Below, piece after piece: positions 8,251 through 16,708 of a stretch of 64,000 bases of DNA. The notes below the pieces were generated by a model that was not told the origin of the DNA, searched no databases, and was given only the letters and a program-made list of their open reading frames with translations. Numbering within the stretch: position 1 is the first letter of the stretch; each line of letters begins with the position of its first letter. The position numbers and the translations under genes are program-made. This stretch comes from Gammaproteobacteria bacterium (GTDB lineage Bacteria; Pseudomonadota; Gammaproteobacteria; Pseudomonadales; Cellvibrionaceae): contig SEBV01000013.1 in the NCBI GenBank assembly GCA_004172865.1, forward strand, positions 62,001 through 126,000, given 5' to 3'.

Positions 8251-10536
8251 TTAAAGATTGCTATAACGTTTGCGTAAACCTTGGCGCACAATTTCTGCCA
8301 CCGTATTCACGATGAACGTCAGCGCCAGGAGCAATAAAGCGGCGAGGAAAAGTACGCGGAAGTGTGTACTTGCCACCGCGGTTTCCGGCATTTCCACCGC
8401 GATGTTGGCCGACAAGGTACGCATACCTTCGAAGATATTAAAATTCACCACCGGGCTATTGCCGGTCGCCATTAGCACGATCATGGTTTCACCGACCGCA
8501 CGACCAAAACCCATCATCACCGCCGAGAAAATACCTGGGCTAGCGGTAGGCAACACTACGCCGCGCATGGTTTGCCAGCGCGTCGCGCCGAGTGCTAATG
8601 AACCTTGGGTAAGATGGCGTGGCACGCTGAAAACAGCATCTTCTGCAATGGAGAAAATACTCGGGATAACCGCGAAACCCATCACCAGACCAACAACCAA
8701 TGCGTTGCGTTGTTCGAATTTAATGCCGTTGGTAGTGAACCATTGCGGCAGGCTGCCGTTGAAAAACCAGATTTCCAAATGGGGGCTGATGTCGATACAG
8801 GCCCAAATAGTGAGGATGACGGGAATCACCAAAATCGCGGCTTCCCAACCTTCAGGAATGCTGGCGCGAATACTTAGCGGTAATTGGCTCCACGTAAAAC
8901 CGACTATCAGCATTACGAGTGGAACGATCAACAATATGCAGAAAATCGCAGGCAAATGATTTTCCAAAAACGGAGCCAACCATAACCCCGCGAGGAACCC
9001 CAAAATAACGCTGGGTAATGCCGCCATAATTTCAATGGTCGGCTTCACCATACCGCGCAGCTTCGGCGTCATAAAATAAGCGGTGTAAATTGCACCCATT
9101 ACGCCAATCGGTACGGCGAATAAAATTGCGAAAAGAGCAGCTTTCAAAGTGCCCAAGGACAAGGGAACAAAACTCATCTTGGCTTCGAAGTTGTCGCTGC
9201 CTGAAGACGCCTGCCAAATGTAATCCGGCGCATCGCGGCCTTCATACCAAACTTTCTCCCAGAGCATACTGAAAGACACTTCGGGATGTTCATTCCACAC
9301 TTTCGCCATGCTGACTTTTTGGGTGTTGTCCAACAGCAACACACGACCATTGATAGGCGATAACCCTATGTGCGTGATTGGGTTTGAACCCATGGATTTG
9401 ATCAACAAGGTGCGAGAGGAAGTACCGTAATAAATACCAATATCGCCCTTGTCATCAGCAGCCCAAAATCCACGACGCGAAAATTCTGGCGCTATGTGAG
9501 TAACCGGCCCAGACAAAGGTTTGAAATCGCGAACATGAGTTACGTGATATTTGTTGTTCTTATCGCGCACCATCAACCATTGACTAATCTGACCCTGGTC
9601 GGTACCAATCGCTAAAGAACCGGTGCTCACCAGGAAACGCATTGCAGTAACTTTGCCACTCTCAACCGTGACGGGCTCGTAACGTTCGGCCGCTGCAGGT
9701 TTGGTGATGTTGTAGAGATAGAGTTGAGCTTTATCGTTAGCCACTACCAAATAGCGGCCAGCGTCATCAATTTGCATGTGAGTGACATGTTCGCCAGCAG
9801 GCAAAGCTGGCAGATTAAAGACTTCAGTGCTGCTGGTAGTTTCTTCGGTGATCGCATTGGTTTTGGTAGAGACGACGCCGAGCACCAAACGGTCATCGCT
9901 AGTCGCTGCGCTTAATACTGTGCCGCCCGAGGTTTCCTGAATCGCTAACACGGCGATTGCGGCTTTATTAGCATCCAACACGAACGCTTGTTCACCGAGC
10001 GGGAAACTCAAGTTGGGCGTTACCACACGTTTATCGTCAAGATAACTCAGCTCGTATTTCGCTTTAACAACAGCAACTTCGCCATTGTTATAACCGTAGG
10101 CGACCAAGCCGTGGGTCGATTCACTGGAGGCAAGCGTCGTAAATTCTGCATCGGCAGCTTTAGGAACTTGCTGGCGACTCAGTGCCGTTCCATCAACCGC
10201 ATTAAAAAATTGTACAGTGCCATTCTTGTGGTAGGCCGTGCCGATTTCTTCATAGCGTTCTAGGCTGATAAATTCGGCTGGACTTGCCGTTTCAACGACG
10301 GGCAATGAATAGGTTTTTTGGACATCGACAGAGGCACCGCGCAACAGCGGCGTAACTTCGGAAAATAAGTACACGAAAATCAAGGCTAACGACCCAACTA
10401 CCGCGATACCGGCAGTCATAATTCCATAACCTGAAAATTTATCTTTAATATTTCGCCAGCGGCGTAATTTTGCACGCTGTTCGGCAGATGGCATCAAGTC
10501 AGATGTCTTGGCTGCGGTTGTCATGGGTTGAGACAT
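8251..10536 (-). CDS. pstC: Phosphate ABC transporter permease PstC, long form with propeller-like domain
   Basis: PstC (about 761 residues) is the second channel subunit. The permease core sits at about residues 455-760 (SLGTLKAALFAILFAVPIGV and the EAA loop LALGATRWQTMRGVVLP). After a first helix near residues 38-62, about 380 residues are inserted that appear periplasmic. Their repeated blade-like strands (HGLVAYGYNNGEVAVVKA, DAGRYLVVANDKAQLYLYN, TGSLAIGTDQGQISQWL) look like a WD40-type beta-propeller. Similar long PstC proteins occur in pseudomonads. I place the start at the ATG at 10536; an in-frame GTG nine bases upstream is the alternative. The gene follows pstS and a terminator-like attenuator. 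Confidence 0.92.
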   Translation of the reverse strand: MSQPMTTAAKTSDLMPSAEQRAKLRRWRNIKDKFSGYGIMTAGIAVVGSLALIFVYLFSEVTPLLRGASVDVQKTYSLPVVETASPAEFISLERYEEIGTAYHKNGTVQFFNAVDGTALSRQQVPKAADAEFTTLASSESTHGLVAYGYNNGEVAVVKAKYELSYLDDKRVVTPNLSFPLGEQAFVLDANKAAIAVLAIQETSGGTVLSAATSDDRLVLGVVSTKTNAITEETTSSTEVFNLPALPAGEHVTHMQIDDAGRYLVVANDKAQLYLYNITKPAAAERYEPVTVESGKVTAMRFLVSTGSLAIGTDQGQISQWLMVRDKNNKYHVTHVRDFKPLSGPVTHIAPEFSRRGFWAADDKGDIGIYYGTSSRTLLIKSMGSNPITHIGLSPINGRVLLLDNTQKVSMAKVWNEHPEVSFSMLWEKVWYEGRDAPDYIWQASSGSDNFEAKMSFVPLSLGTLKAALFAILFAVPIGVMGAIYTAYFMTPKLRGMVKPTIEIMAALPSVILGFLAGLWLAPFLENHLPAIFCILLIVPLVMLIVGFTWSQLPLSIRASIPEGWEAAILVIPVILTIWACIDISPHLEIWFFNGSLPQWFTTNGIKFEQRNALVVGLVMGFAVIPSIFSIAEDAVFSVPRHLTQGSLALGATRWQTMRGVVLPTASPGIFSAVMMGFGRAVGETMIVLMATGNSPVVNFNIFEGMRTLSANIAVEMPETAVASTHFRVLFLAALLLLALTFIVNTVAEIVRQGLRKRYSNL

Positions 10537-10673
10537 AGCTTTCACTCAATATGGTAGTGGCATGTAAATGCTAACAGTCATAAATGACAGAATTGTTACA
10601 AATTCAGGTTTGATGAATTATGTTTCAGAAAAAAGACAGAAACCATCCCAACTTTTAGCAAACAATCGCCCAT

Positions 10674-10700
10674 AAAAAAACCGCTGCCAAGCAGCGGTTT
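10674..10700 (-). terminator. Terminator/attenuator between pstS and pstC
   Basis: The arms AAACCGCTGC (10678-10687) and GCAGCGGTTT (10691-10700) with a CAA loop are followed on the minus strand by seven U. It lies 19 bp after the pstS stop and 138 bp before pstC. It would let the abundant binding protein be made in excess over the membrane subunits. Confidence 0.85.
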
Positions 10701-10719
10701 AGGTAAATCAGACGAACAG

Positions 10720-11703
10720 TTACTTAAGTAAGGTAGCCAAAGTTTTCTCTGCCAATGCTGCCGGCAACGGAATGTAACCATCGCGCTCAACAGCTTGTTG
10801 ACCTTGTTTGGACAATACGTACTTGAAGAACTCAAGCTGTAATTTATCCAATGGTTGGTTTGGCTTTTTGTTTACGTAGATGTAGAGCTGACGCGACAAA
10901 GGATAAGTACCGTCCAGACCGTGTTCAGCATCTGCCGCAATGAAATCCTGGCCGCCTTGCTTAGCGATTGGTACAGCACGTACACCAGAAGTTTTGTAAC
11001 CAATACCAGAGTAGCCAATTGCATTTACTGATTCAGATACGCTTTGAACCACTGAAGCCGAACCTGGTTGCTCATTTACAGTTGATTTGAAGTCGCCTTT
11101 ACACAAAGCCTCTTCTTTGAAGTAACCATAAGTACCTGATACTGCGTTACGGCTGTACAAAGAAATTGCGCGTTTTTCCCAAGCACCGGTCAAACCTACT
11201 TCGCCCCAATTAACCAAATCTTTCTCGCCACCACATTTACGCGTTGCAGAAAAAATGGCATCCACTTGAGCCAGGGTAAAACCTTTAATTGGGTTATCTT
11301 TGTTTACGTAAACTGCCAATACGTCGATAGCAACAGGTACTTTAGTTGGCTTGTAACCGTATTTCGCTTCGAATGCTTGAACTTCTGCCTCTTTCATTGC
11401 ACGGCTCATTGGGCCGAAGTTTGAAGTACCTTCGGTCAATGCTGGTGGCGCAGTAGAAGAACCGGCGCTTTGGATTTGGATATTTACGTTAGGGTAAAGT
11501 TTTTTGTAATCTTCTGACCAAAGGGTCATCAAGTTTGCCAAAGTATCTGAACCAATACTGTTCACACTTCCTGATACACCGGTAGCCACTTTGTATTCTG
11601 GCAATTTGGCATCTACAGCTGCTTGTACAGCAACTGCACAAGTCATGGAACCGATAAGAGAACCGGCAAGTGCCAATCCTTTAATAAATTTGTTAGCGTT
11701 CAT
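10720..11703 (-). CDS. pstS: Periplasmic phosphate-binding protein PstS
   Basis: PstS (327 residues) is the substrate-binding protein of the phosphate importer. It has a clear Sec signal peptide (MNANKFIKG then a hydrophobic stretch, cleavage predicted after AVQA near residue 29). Phosphate-site loops are visible: [19 protein letters not shown] with FGPMSRAM, and [12 protein letters not shown]. It belongs to the PstS group common in pseudomonads rather than the classical E. coli form. It is the first gene of the operon, and a Pho-box-like sequence lies upstream. A terminator downstream suggests its mRNA exceeds that of pstCAB. Confidence 0.95.
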   Translation of the reverse strand: MNANKFIKGLALAGSLIGSMTCAVAVQAAVDAKLPEYKVATGVSGSVNSIGSDTLANLMTLWSEDYKKLYPNVNIQIQSAGSSTAPPALTEGTSNFGPMSRAMKEAEVQAFEAKYGYKPTKVPVAIDVLAVYVNKDNPIKGFTLAQVDAIFSATRKCGGEKDLVNWGEVGLTGAWEKRAISLYSRNAVSGTYGYFKEEALCKGDFKSTVNEQPGSASVVQSVSESVNAIGYSGIGYKTSGVRAVPIAKQGGQDFIAADAEHGLDGTYPLSRQLYIYVNKKPNQPLDKLQLEFFKYVLSKQGQQAVERDGYIPLPAALAEKTLATLLK

Positions 11704-11770
11704 TGAGCGTTTCCTTTAGGAAAGGTGACGAATATTTAAGGATGAGCCTGCCTCACCCTTGACGCTCAAT

Positions 11771-11791
11771 TTACCAATCAATTGTGACAAG
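11771..11791 (-). promoter_or_regulatory. Possible PhoB box upstream of pstS
   Basis: On the minus strand a CTTGTCAC half-site resembles the first seven-base PhoB repeat (CTGTCAT), with a poor second half (GATTGGT) eleven bases further on. Position before pstS is right, but the match is weak. Confidence 0.3.
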
Positions 11792-11853
11792 TTTGTTACT
11801 GAAGCAACGATTGCATTCAACTTGTCATAATTTTTTTGCGCTCGCTAATTCCG

Positions 11854-12258
11854 TTATTTAACTACTTTGAGGAAAGATTTTTTAGCCGGCGCATCAGCTT
11901 CAGGCTTAGGCGGTTCCGACGGAGCTGGCGGTTCAGGCGGAGTTTCCAATTCAAACATCATGCCCTGTCCATTTTCACGCCCGTAAATACCAAGCACCGC
12001 GCCGCAAGGAACATAAATATTATTCACAACACCACTGAAGCGCGCACTAAAAGAAACAGCCTCATTGGCGATAAACAAGTCTTTTACGGCAGACGGGGCG
12101 ATGTTCAAAATAATCTGACCATCTTTATTAACGTGCTGAAGCGGCACCACAACGCCCGCGACATTCGCAAACACCACCAAGTGAGGCGTGCAATTGTTAT
12201 CGACTAACCACTCATAAATTGCCCTGAGCAGATAAGGGCGATTCGATGTCATTTCCAT
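11854..12258 (-). CDS. sspB: ClpXP adaptor (specificity-enhancing factor) SspB
   Basis: SspB (134 residues) binds ssrA-tagged proteins and delivers them to ClpXP. The N-terminal ssrA-binding domain covers about residues 1-105 (SNRPYLLRAIYEWLVDNNCTP and VLGIYGRENGQGM). A Pro/Ala-rich flexible linker follows. The C-terminal ClpX-docking tail ends in KKSFLKVVK, matching the conserved tail that binds the ClpX zinc domain. Its usual upstream partner sspA is missing: the next gene is the cytochrome b-c1 fusion, separated by a terminator hairpin. The gene therefore probably has its own promoter in 12259-12338. Confidence 0.95.
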   Translation of the reverse strand: MEMTSNRPYLLRAIYEWLVDNNCTPHLVVFANVAGVVVPLQHVNKDGQIILNIAPSAVKDLFIANEAVSFSARFSGVVNNIYVPCGAVLGIYGRENGQGMMFELETPPEPPAPSEPPKPEADAPAKKSFLKVVK

Positions 12259-12334
12259 AGCAAACTCACAAAACCAAAACTAAAAAAACAAGCAGCCAAC
12301 GGTGGCTAGGTAGATATTTTATAAATTAAGCGCT

Positions 12335-12366
12335 AAAAGAAAGGGCGACTTAGTAGTCGCCCTTTC
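12335..12366 (-). terminator. Terminator after the cytochrome b-c1 gene
   Basis: The arms GAAAGGGCGACT (12339-12350) and AGTCGCCCTTTC (12355-12366) form a perfect 12-bp stem with a four-base loop. A short U-tract of four follows on the minus strand. It lies 12 bp after the petBC stop. Confidence 0.8.
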
Positions 12367-12378
12367 TTACTGCTGATA

Positions 12379-14607
12379 TTAGTGAATATCTCGCCAGAAT
12401 TCCTTATTCAGGAAGTAAGCACAAGCGGCAAATAGAAGGATAAAGAGCAGAACGCGTTTACCCATATTTTCACGCTTGGTTGCAGCTGGCTCACCTAAAT
12501 AGGAGATGAAATTTACGATATCGTAAGCGGCTTGATCAAATTCTTCCTTCTTCAAGGTTCCTTTGATTTTACCTTCAACTAAACCACCGCAATGTTCATC
12601 AACTTCAACCTGGCCAATTGCATTACGCTCGGCATGACCATGGTGATCAAGTTTTGGACCAGGACCACATTCAAGCAAACCTTGTGGGCCAATCAATACA
12701 TGAGGCATACCAACGTTAGGGAACACGCGGTTATTTACACCCCAGGGCCGAGTTTCATCTTTGTAGAAATTACGCAGATAGGTGTAAACCCACTCTGGTG
12801 AACGTGCGCGAGTTTCCAAGCTTAAATCTGGCGGCGTTACACCAAACCAGACTTTTGCTTGTGCGGGACGCATAGCGATTTCCATCAATTGACCGATACG
12901 TTGACCACCCAAAATCAGGTTGCCTTCCATCAGGTCTTTCGGAATTTCAAGATCGTCTGCAACACGCTCAAAACGTGAATATTTTGCCGAGTGACAACCC
13001 ATGCAGTAGTTAGTGAAGTATTTAGCTCCACGCTGCAAAGATTCTTTGTCATGCAAGTCGACTTCAATCTTGTCACAAGGAATAGCGCCACACTCAAAAG
13101 TACCAGTGTTAGCTACTGCTTTGATCGGCACTATGGCAAGAATGAGGAACAACGCCAATCCGCCCAATACGATATGCAATGGTAAGCCTTTAGCTTGAAC
13201 ACGCTCTGGTTCGACCAGGTCAGGATCACGTGCTGCCAATATTGGCAATACCGCGAAGATCACCGCGAGGAAAGCACAGAATATCAACAGGAACACTGGC
13301 ACATCTGCTTTAAGGTAGCTTACGGTCATAGCTGCAAAAATAACCGCGAATAAACCTGACAACACGAATGACAACTTGGATTTCGCTTTAGCCAAATCTG
13401 GAGTAGTCCATACAGGCATAGTCACAAAGTAAGCAAAGTAGAAGGTTGTTGCGATTTGCGATAACAAGGTACGCCCCTCAGTTGGCGCTTGCACACCAAG
13501 GTAACCAAGCACCACGAACATAGCTGCAAAGCTCATCAAAGCTACGCGTGGAATCCAGCCGCGATAGCGGATTGATTTCACTTTTGCACGATCCAACCAA
13601 GGCAACACGAACAAAATTGCAATCGCTGCTGCCATCGCCACGAAACCAAGGAATTTCGCATTCAATGGACCGATTTCAATCGTTACCGCACGTAATACTG
13701 CGTAGAAAGGTGTGAAGTACCAAACAGGCGCAATGTGCGTTGGAGTTTTAAGATTATTCGCTTCTTCGAAGTTGGCATGTTCAAGGAAGAAACCACCTAC
13801 TTCAGGCATAAAGAACAAAATAAAGCAGAATACAAACAGGAATACGCTGATACCAACAAGGTCATGAACAGTGTAGAAAGGATGGAATGGAACGCCGTCG
13901 AGCGGAATACCGTTTTCATCTTTGTATTTTTTGATCTCAACGCCGTCCGGGTTGTTAGAACCTACGTGCTTATCATGCAGGGCCAAAATGTGCATTACAA
14001 CCAAAGCTAACAATACGATTGGCAAAGCAACAACGTGCAATGCGAAGAAACGGTTCAAGGTAATACCGGAGATCAAGTAGTCGCCGCGAATCCACTGCAC
14101 AAGGTCTTCACCAATGCCTGGAATAGCACCAAATAGCGATACGATTACCTGCGCACCCCAGTAAGACATTTGTCCCCAAGGCAATACGTAACCCATGAAG
14201 GCTTCAGCCATCAGAGCAAGGTAAATAGTCATACCAAAAATCCACACTAACTCACGTGGAGATTTGTAAGAGCCGTACATCAAACCGCGGAACATGTGCA
14301 GGTAAACAACGATGAAAAACGCAGATGCGCCGGTGGAGTGCATGTAACGCAGCAACCAACCGTAATCTACGTCGCGCATGATGTATTCAACAGAAGCGAA
14401 TGCACCTTCTGCTGTTGGGGTGTAACTCATCGTCAGCCAAATACCGGTAACCAATTGGTTGACCAGAATCAGCAGCGATAACACGCCAAAGAAATACCAG
14501 AAATTGAAATTCTTGGGAGCGTAATACTTACCCATGTGGGTATCCCAAGCTTTTTGTACGGGGAGGCGATAGTCAACCCAATTCCACAAACCTACTAACC
14601 ACTTCAT
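12379..14607 (-). CDS. petBC: Fused cytochrome b / cytochrome c1 of the bc1 complex
   Basis: One 742-residue frame encodes both haem subunits of ubiquinol:cytochrome c reductase. Residues 1 to about 400 are cytochrome b, with eight helices, haem-ligand histidines in RYMHSTGAS/VVYLHMFRG and FFALHVVAL/VVMHILALH, and a Qo-site PVWY in place of PEWY. Two further hydrophobic spans follow (about 410-432 and 437-458). A third acts as the cytochrome c1 signal/anchor (about 474-492). Cytochrome c1 then shows the haem c motif CMGCH (535-539), PPDLSLE, a candidate axial Met in GMPHVL, and a C-terminal anchor (about 720-736). Such fusions exist in Bradyrhizobium (FbcH), where the product is cleaved. It lies one base after the Rieske gene. 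Confidence 0.95.
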   Translation of the reverse strand: MKWLVGLWNWVDYRLPVQKAWDTHMGKYYAPKNFNFWYFFGVLSLLILVNQLVTGIWLTMSYTPTAEGAFASVEYIMRDVDYGWLLRYMHSTGASAFFIVVYLHMFRGLMYGSYKSPRELVWIFGMTIYLALMAEAFMGYVLPWGQMSYWGAQVIVSLFGAIPGIGEDLVQWIRGDYLISGITLNRFFALHVVALPIVLLALVVMHILALHDKHVGSNNPDGVEIKKYKDENGIPLDGVPFHPFYTVHDLVGISVFLFVFCFILFFMPEVGGFFLEHANFEEANNLKTPTHIAPVWYFTPFYAVLRAVTIEIGPLNAKFLGFVAMAAAIAILFVLPWLDRAKVKSIRYRGWIPRVALMSFAAMFVVLGYLGVQAPTEGRTLLSQIATTFYFAYFVTMPVWTTPDLAKAKSKLSFVLSGLFAVIFAAMTVSYLKADVPVFLLIFCAFLAVIFAVLPILAARDPDLVEPERVQAKGLPLHIVLGGLALFLILAIVPIKAVANTGTFECGAIPCDKIEVDLHDKESLQRGAKYFTNYCMGCHSAKYSRFERVADDLEIPKDLMEGNLILGGQRIGQLMEIAMRPAQAKVWFGVTPPDLSLETRARSPEWVYTYLRNFYKDETRPWGVNNRVFPNVGMPHVLIGPQGLLECGPGPKLDHHGHAERNAIGQVEVDEHCGGLVEGKIKGTLKKEEFDQAAYDIVNFISYLGEPAATKRENMGKRVLLFILLFAACAYFLNKEFWRDIH

Positions 14608-14608
14608 C

Positions 14609-15208
14609 TTATGCCCCTTGGTCTTCGCCGATGATGACTACGTTTTCACTCTCGTAAAAATGCTTGGGCACTTCGAGGTTGAGCGGAGCTGGAACACCAA
14701 AGAATACACGGCCAGCCAAATCGTATTTAGAACCATGACATGGACAGAAGAAACCGCCCTGCCACTTATCGCCACCGAGATCAGCCGCACCAACGTCGGG
14801 ACGATACAGCGGAGAACATCCCAAGTGAGTACATACGCCAAGCAAAATAGCGAACTCTTCTTTGATCGCACGGCCCTGGTTTTGAGCGTACTTTGGTTGC
14901 TGTGGAGCTTCGGATTTAGGGTCGCGCACCAAGCCAAGCTCTTCTACTTTTTTCAAGCTTGCCAATGCAGCGGGGGTACGACGAACAACATAGACCGGCT
15001 TACCGCGCCACTCCACAGTGACCATGGCGCCCGGCTCTATCTTGCTCATATTGAATTTTACAGGAGCACCAGCAGCCTTGGCTTTGGCGCTCGGGTTCCA
15101 GGAACCGACGAAAGGTGTTGCTATGCCTACGGCACCTACAGCACCCACAAGAGTGGTCGCACCAATAAGCAGGTTGCGACGCCCTTTATTTACAACGCCA
15201 TTACTCAT
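14609..15208 (-). CDS. petA: Ubiquinol-cytochrome c reductase Rieske iron-sulfur subunit
   Basis: This 199-residue subunit carries the [2Fe-2S] cluster that takes the first electron from quinol at the Qo site. Cluster ligands are Cys126 and His128 (CTHLGC) and Cys155 and His158 (CPCHGS), with the supporting disulfide pair Cys131 and Cys157. An uncleaved Tat-type N-terminus (GRRNLLIG, about residues 9-16) precedes the single anchor helix (about 14-35). It opens the petA-petBC operon and is almost contiguous with the fused gene. The promoter must lie in 15209-15408, after the rpsI terminator. Confidence 0.97.
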   Translation of the reverse strand: MSNGVVNKGRRNLLIGATTLVGAVGAVGIATPFVGSWNPSAKAKAAGAPVKFNMSKIEPGAMVTVEWRGKPVYVVRRTPAALASLKKVEELGLVRDPKSEAPQQPKYAQNQGRAIKEEFAILLGVCTHLGCSPLYRPDVGAADLGGDKWQGGFFCPCHGSKYDLAGRVFFGVPAPLNLEVPKHFYESENVVIIGEDQGA

Positions 15209-15408
15209 GACGAACTTCTCCCCTAACAGCTTTGACGGCCAGTAAACCAGTGCAAATAAATGAACAAAGGCAATGATTTAGGATAATTTTGGGCATCCCC
15301 AAAAAAGCGGCAATCTTAAAGAAATTAAGCTCCGCTTACAAGAATAACCATACGTAACAGAAGGATTAATTAGCTACGAAGAACATGGAATCTAGAGAGT
15401 GTAGATGC

Positions 15409-15444
15409 AAAAAAACGCCCAAGCCAGCAATGGCTTGGGCGTTT
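15409..15444 (-). terminator. Terminator of the rplM-rpsI operon
   Basis: The arms AAACGCCCAAGCC (15413-15425) and GGCTTGGGCGTTT (15432-15444) are perfectly complementary, and a run of seven A on the plus strand provides the U-tract for leftward transcription. Confidence 0.92.
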
Positions 15445-15491
15445 CTCGATAATCGTCCATTGCCGACCCAATAAGTCGCCAATGGCAATTA

Positions 15492-15884
15492 TTAACGCTT
15501 GGAGAATTGTGGCTTCTTACGTGCTTTACGCAAGCCAACTTTCTTACGTTCAACTTCACGAGAATCGCGAGTTACGTAACCAGCTTTACGCAGAGCACCA
15601 CGCAATTCCTCGTTGTATTCCATCAAAGCGCGAGTCAAACCGTGGCGAATTGCACCAGCTTGACCGAACGAGCCACCACCGGCAACGGTGACGTTTACGT
15701 CAAATTTATCGCTCAAACCAACCAACTCTAATGGTTGACGGACAACCAAACGAGCTACTGGACGACCGAAGTACTCGTCCAATGGACGGTCATTAACAAC
15801 GATTGTGCCAGTACCGGCAGTAAGAAAAACACGAGCAGTAGAGGTCTTACGACGACCTGTACCGTAATATTGAGTTGTAGCCAT
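15492..15884 (-). CDS. rpsI: 30S ribosomal protein S9
   Basis: S9 (130 residues) is a component of the small-subunit head; its basic C-terminal tail reaches the P-site tRNA. Family signatures are [16 protein letters not shown] at the N-terminus, the [19 protein letters not shown] segment, and the tail RKKPQFSKR ending in Lys-Arg. It follows rplM by 15 bp, as in most bacteria. Confidence 0.99.
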   Translation of the reverse strand: MATTQYYGTGRRKTSTARVFLTAGTGTIVVNDRPLDEYFGRPVARLVVRQPLELVGLSDKFDVNVTVAGGGSFGQAGAIRHGLTRALMEYNEELRGALRKAGYVTRDSREVERKKVGLRKARKKPQFSKR

Positions 15885-15899
15885 GTGTCCAGCCCCTTA

Positions 15900-16328
15900 T
15901 TAGATAGTCAGTTCTTGTGGTTGCTGAGCAGCATGTGGATGCTGGCTGCCTGCGTACACTTTCAGCTTACGTAACATTGCACGGCCCAATGGACCACGTG
16001 GCAACATACCTTTAACAGCGATTTCGATTGGAGAAGTCGGAGACTTTTCAACCAAATGCTTGAAGCTGATAGATTTGATACCGCCAATGTGATTGGTGTG
16101 ATGATAATAAATCTTATCAGTCAACTTTTTGCCAGTCACATGAACTTTTTCAGCGTTGATAACTACGATGTAGTCACCGGTATCTACGTGAGGAGTGTAT
16201 TCAGGCTTGTGCTTACCGCGCAAACGAGAGGCTATTTCTGCAGACAGGCGACCTAGGGTCTTGCCTGCTGCATCTACGATGAACCAGTCATGAACTACTG
16301 ATTCAGCTTTGGCACTATATGTCTTCAT
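15900..16328 (-). CDS. rplM: 50S ribosomal protein L13
   Basis: L13 (142 residues) is an early-assembling large-subunit protein that binds 23S rRNA. Recognised by [34 protein letters not shown] and [10 protein letters not shown]. It is the first gene of the rplM-rpsI operon. A candidate promoter lies about 110 bp upstream. Confidence 0.99.
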   Translation of the reverse strand: MKTYSAKAESVVHDWFIVDAAGKTLGRLSAEIASRLRGKHKPEYTPHVDTGDYIVVINAEKVHVTGKKLTDKIYYHHTNHIGGIKSISFKHLVEKSPTSPIEIAVKGMLPRGPLGRAMLRKLKVYAGSQHPHAAQQPQELTI

Positions 16329-16708
16329 GTTGTATTTGCCTATGCTGGTTAAATTAAGTGTAGGAAGTACCTACGGGAAGTTTTAGCGGGCCCACTCATA
16401 ACAAAGATGAAGAGTCTCCACATAAAAAGAGCGCGAATACTACACACTGACAACTCACAATTCAACTTATTATTGCGTTAATTAATTAGCCTCCAAACAA
16501 GCTGACTGCATATAACTATAAATAGTCAATACCGCCAATCCCCGGCTTAATAATCGGTATTTCTTCACAAAAATACGTTAAGACGCGCCAAAGCTGAATT
16601 ACTGTCATATTTCTTGCTGATGTTCATTTACTGAGCTAAAGCGTCAATTTTTTGAATAGCCTTCCTGCTCAGCATACTCCCAACCCAGCAATCCCAAGGA
16701 ACATGACT
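16329..16708. other. Divergent intergenic region between rplM and the oxidase gene
   Basis: About 380 bp without a gene. The rplM-proximal half holds a likely sigma-70 promoter and a leader of roughly 100 nt with short inverted repeats (for example ACTTCC/GGTACTTCC around 16360-16380), where autoregulation by L13 is possible but not shown. The oxidase-proximal half is AT-rich, with no clear promoter. Confidence 0.4.
16437..16465 (-). promoter_or_regulatory. Candidate sigma-70 promoter of rplM-rpsI
   Basis: On the minus strand TTGAAT (-35) and TAGTAT (-10) are separated by exactly 17 bp. Transcription would start about 100 nt before the rplM ATG. Confidence 0.4.

Noticed and set aside
8270-8959. 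A 229-codon plus-strand frame opposite pstC
   Set aside because: Low-complexity translation with no family features; pstC on the other strand is clear.
14618-15226. A long plus-strand open frame (about 200 codons) opposite petA
   Set aside because: It mirrors the codon pattern of the Rieske gene, has no recognisable domain or ribosome site, and the minus-strand gene is certain.
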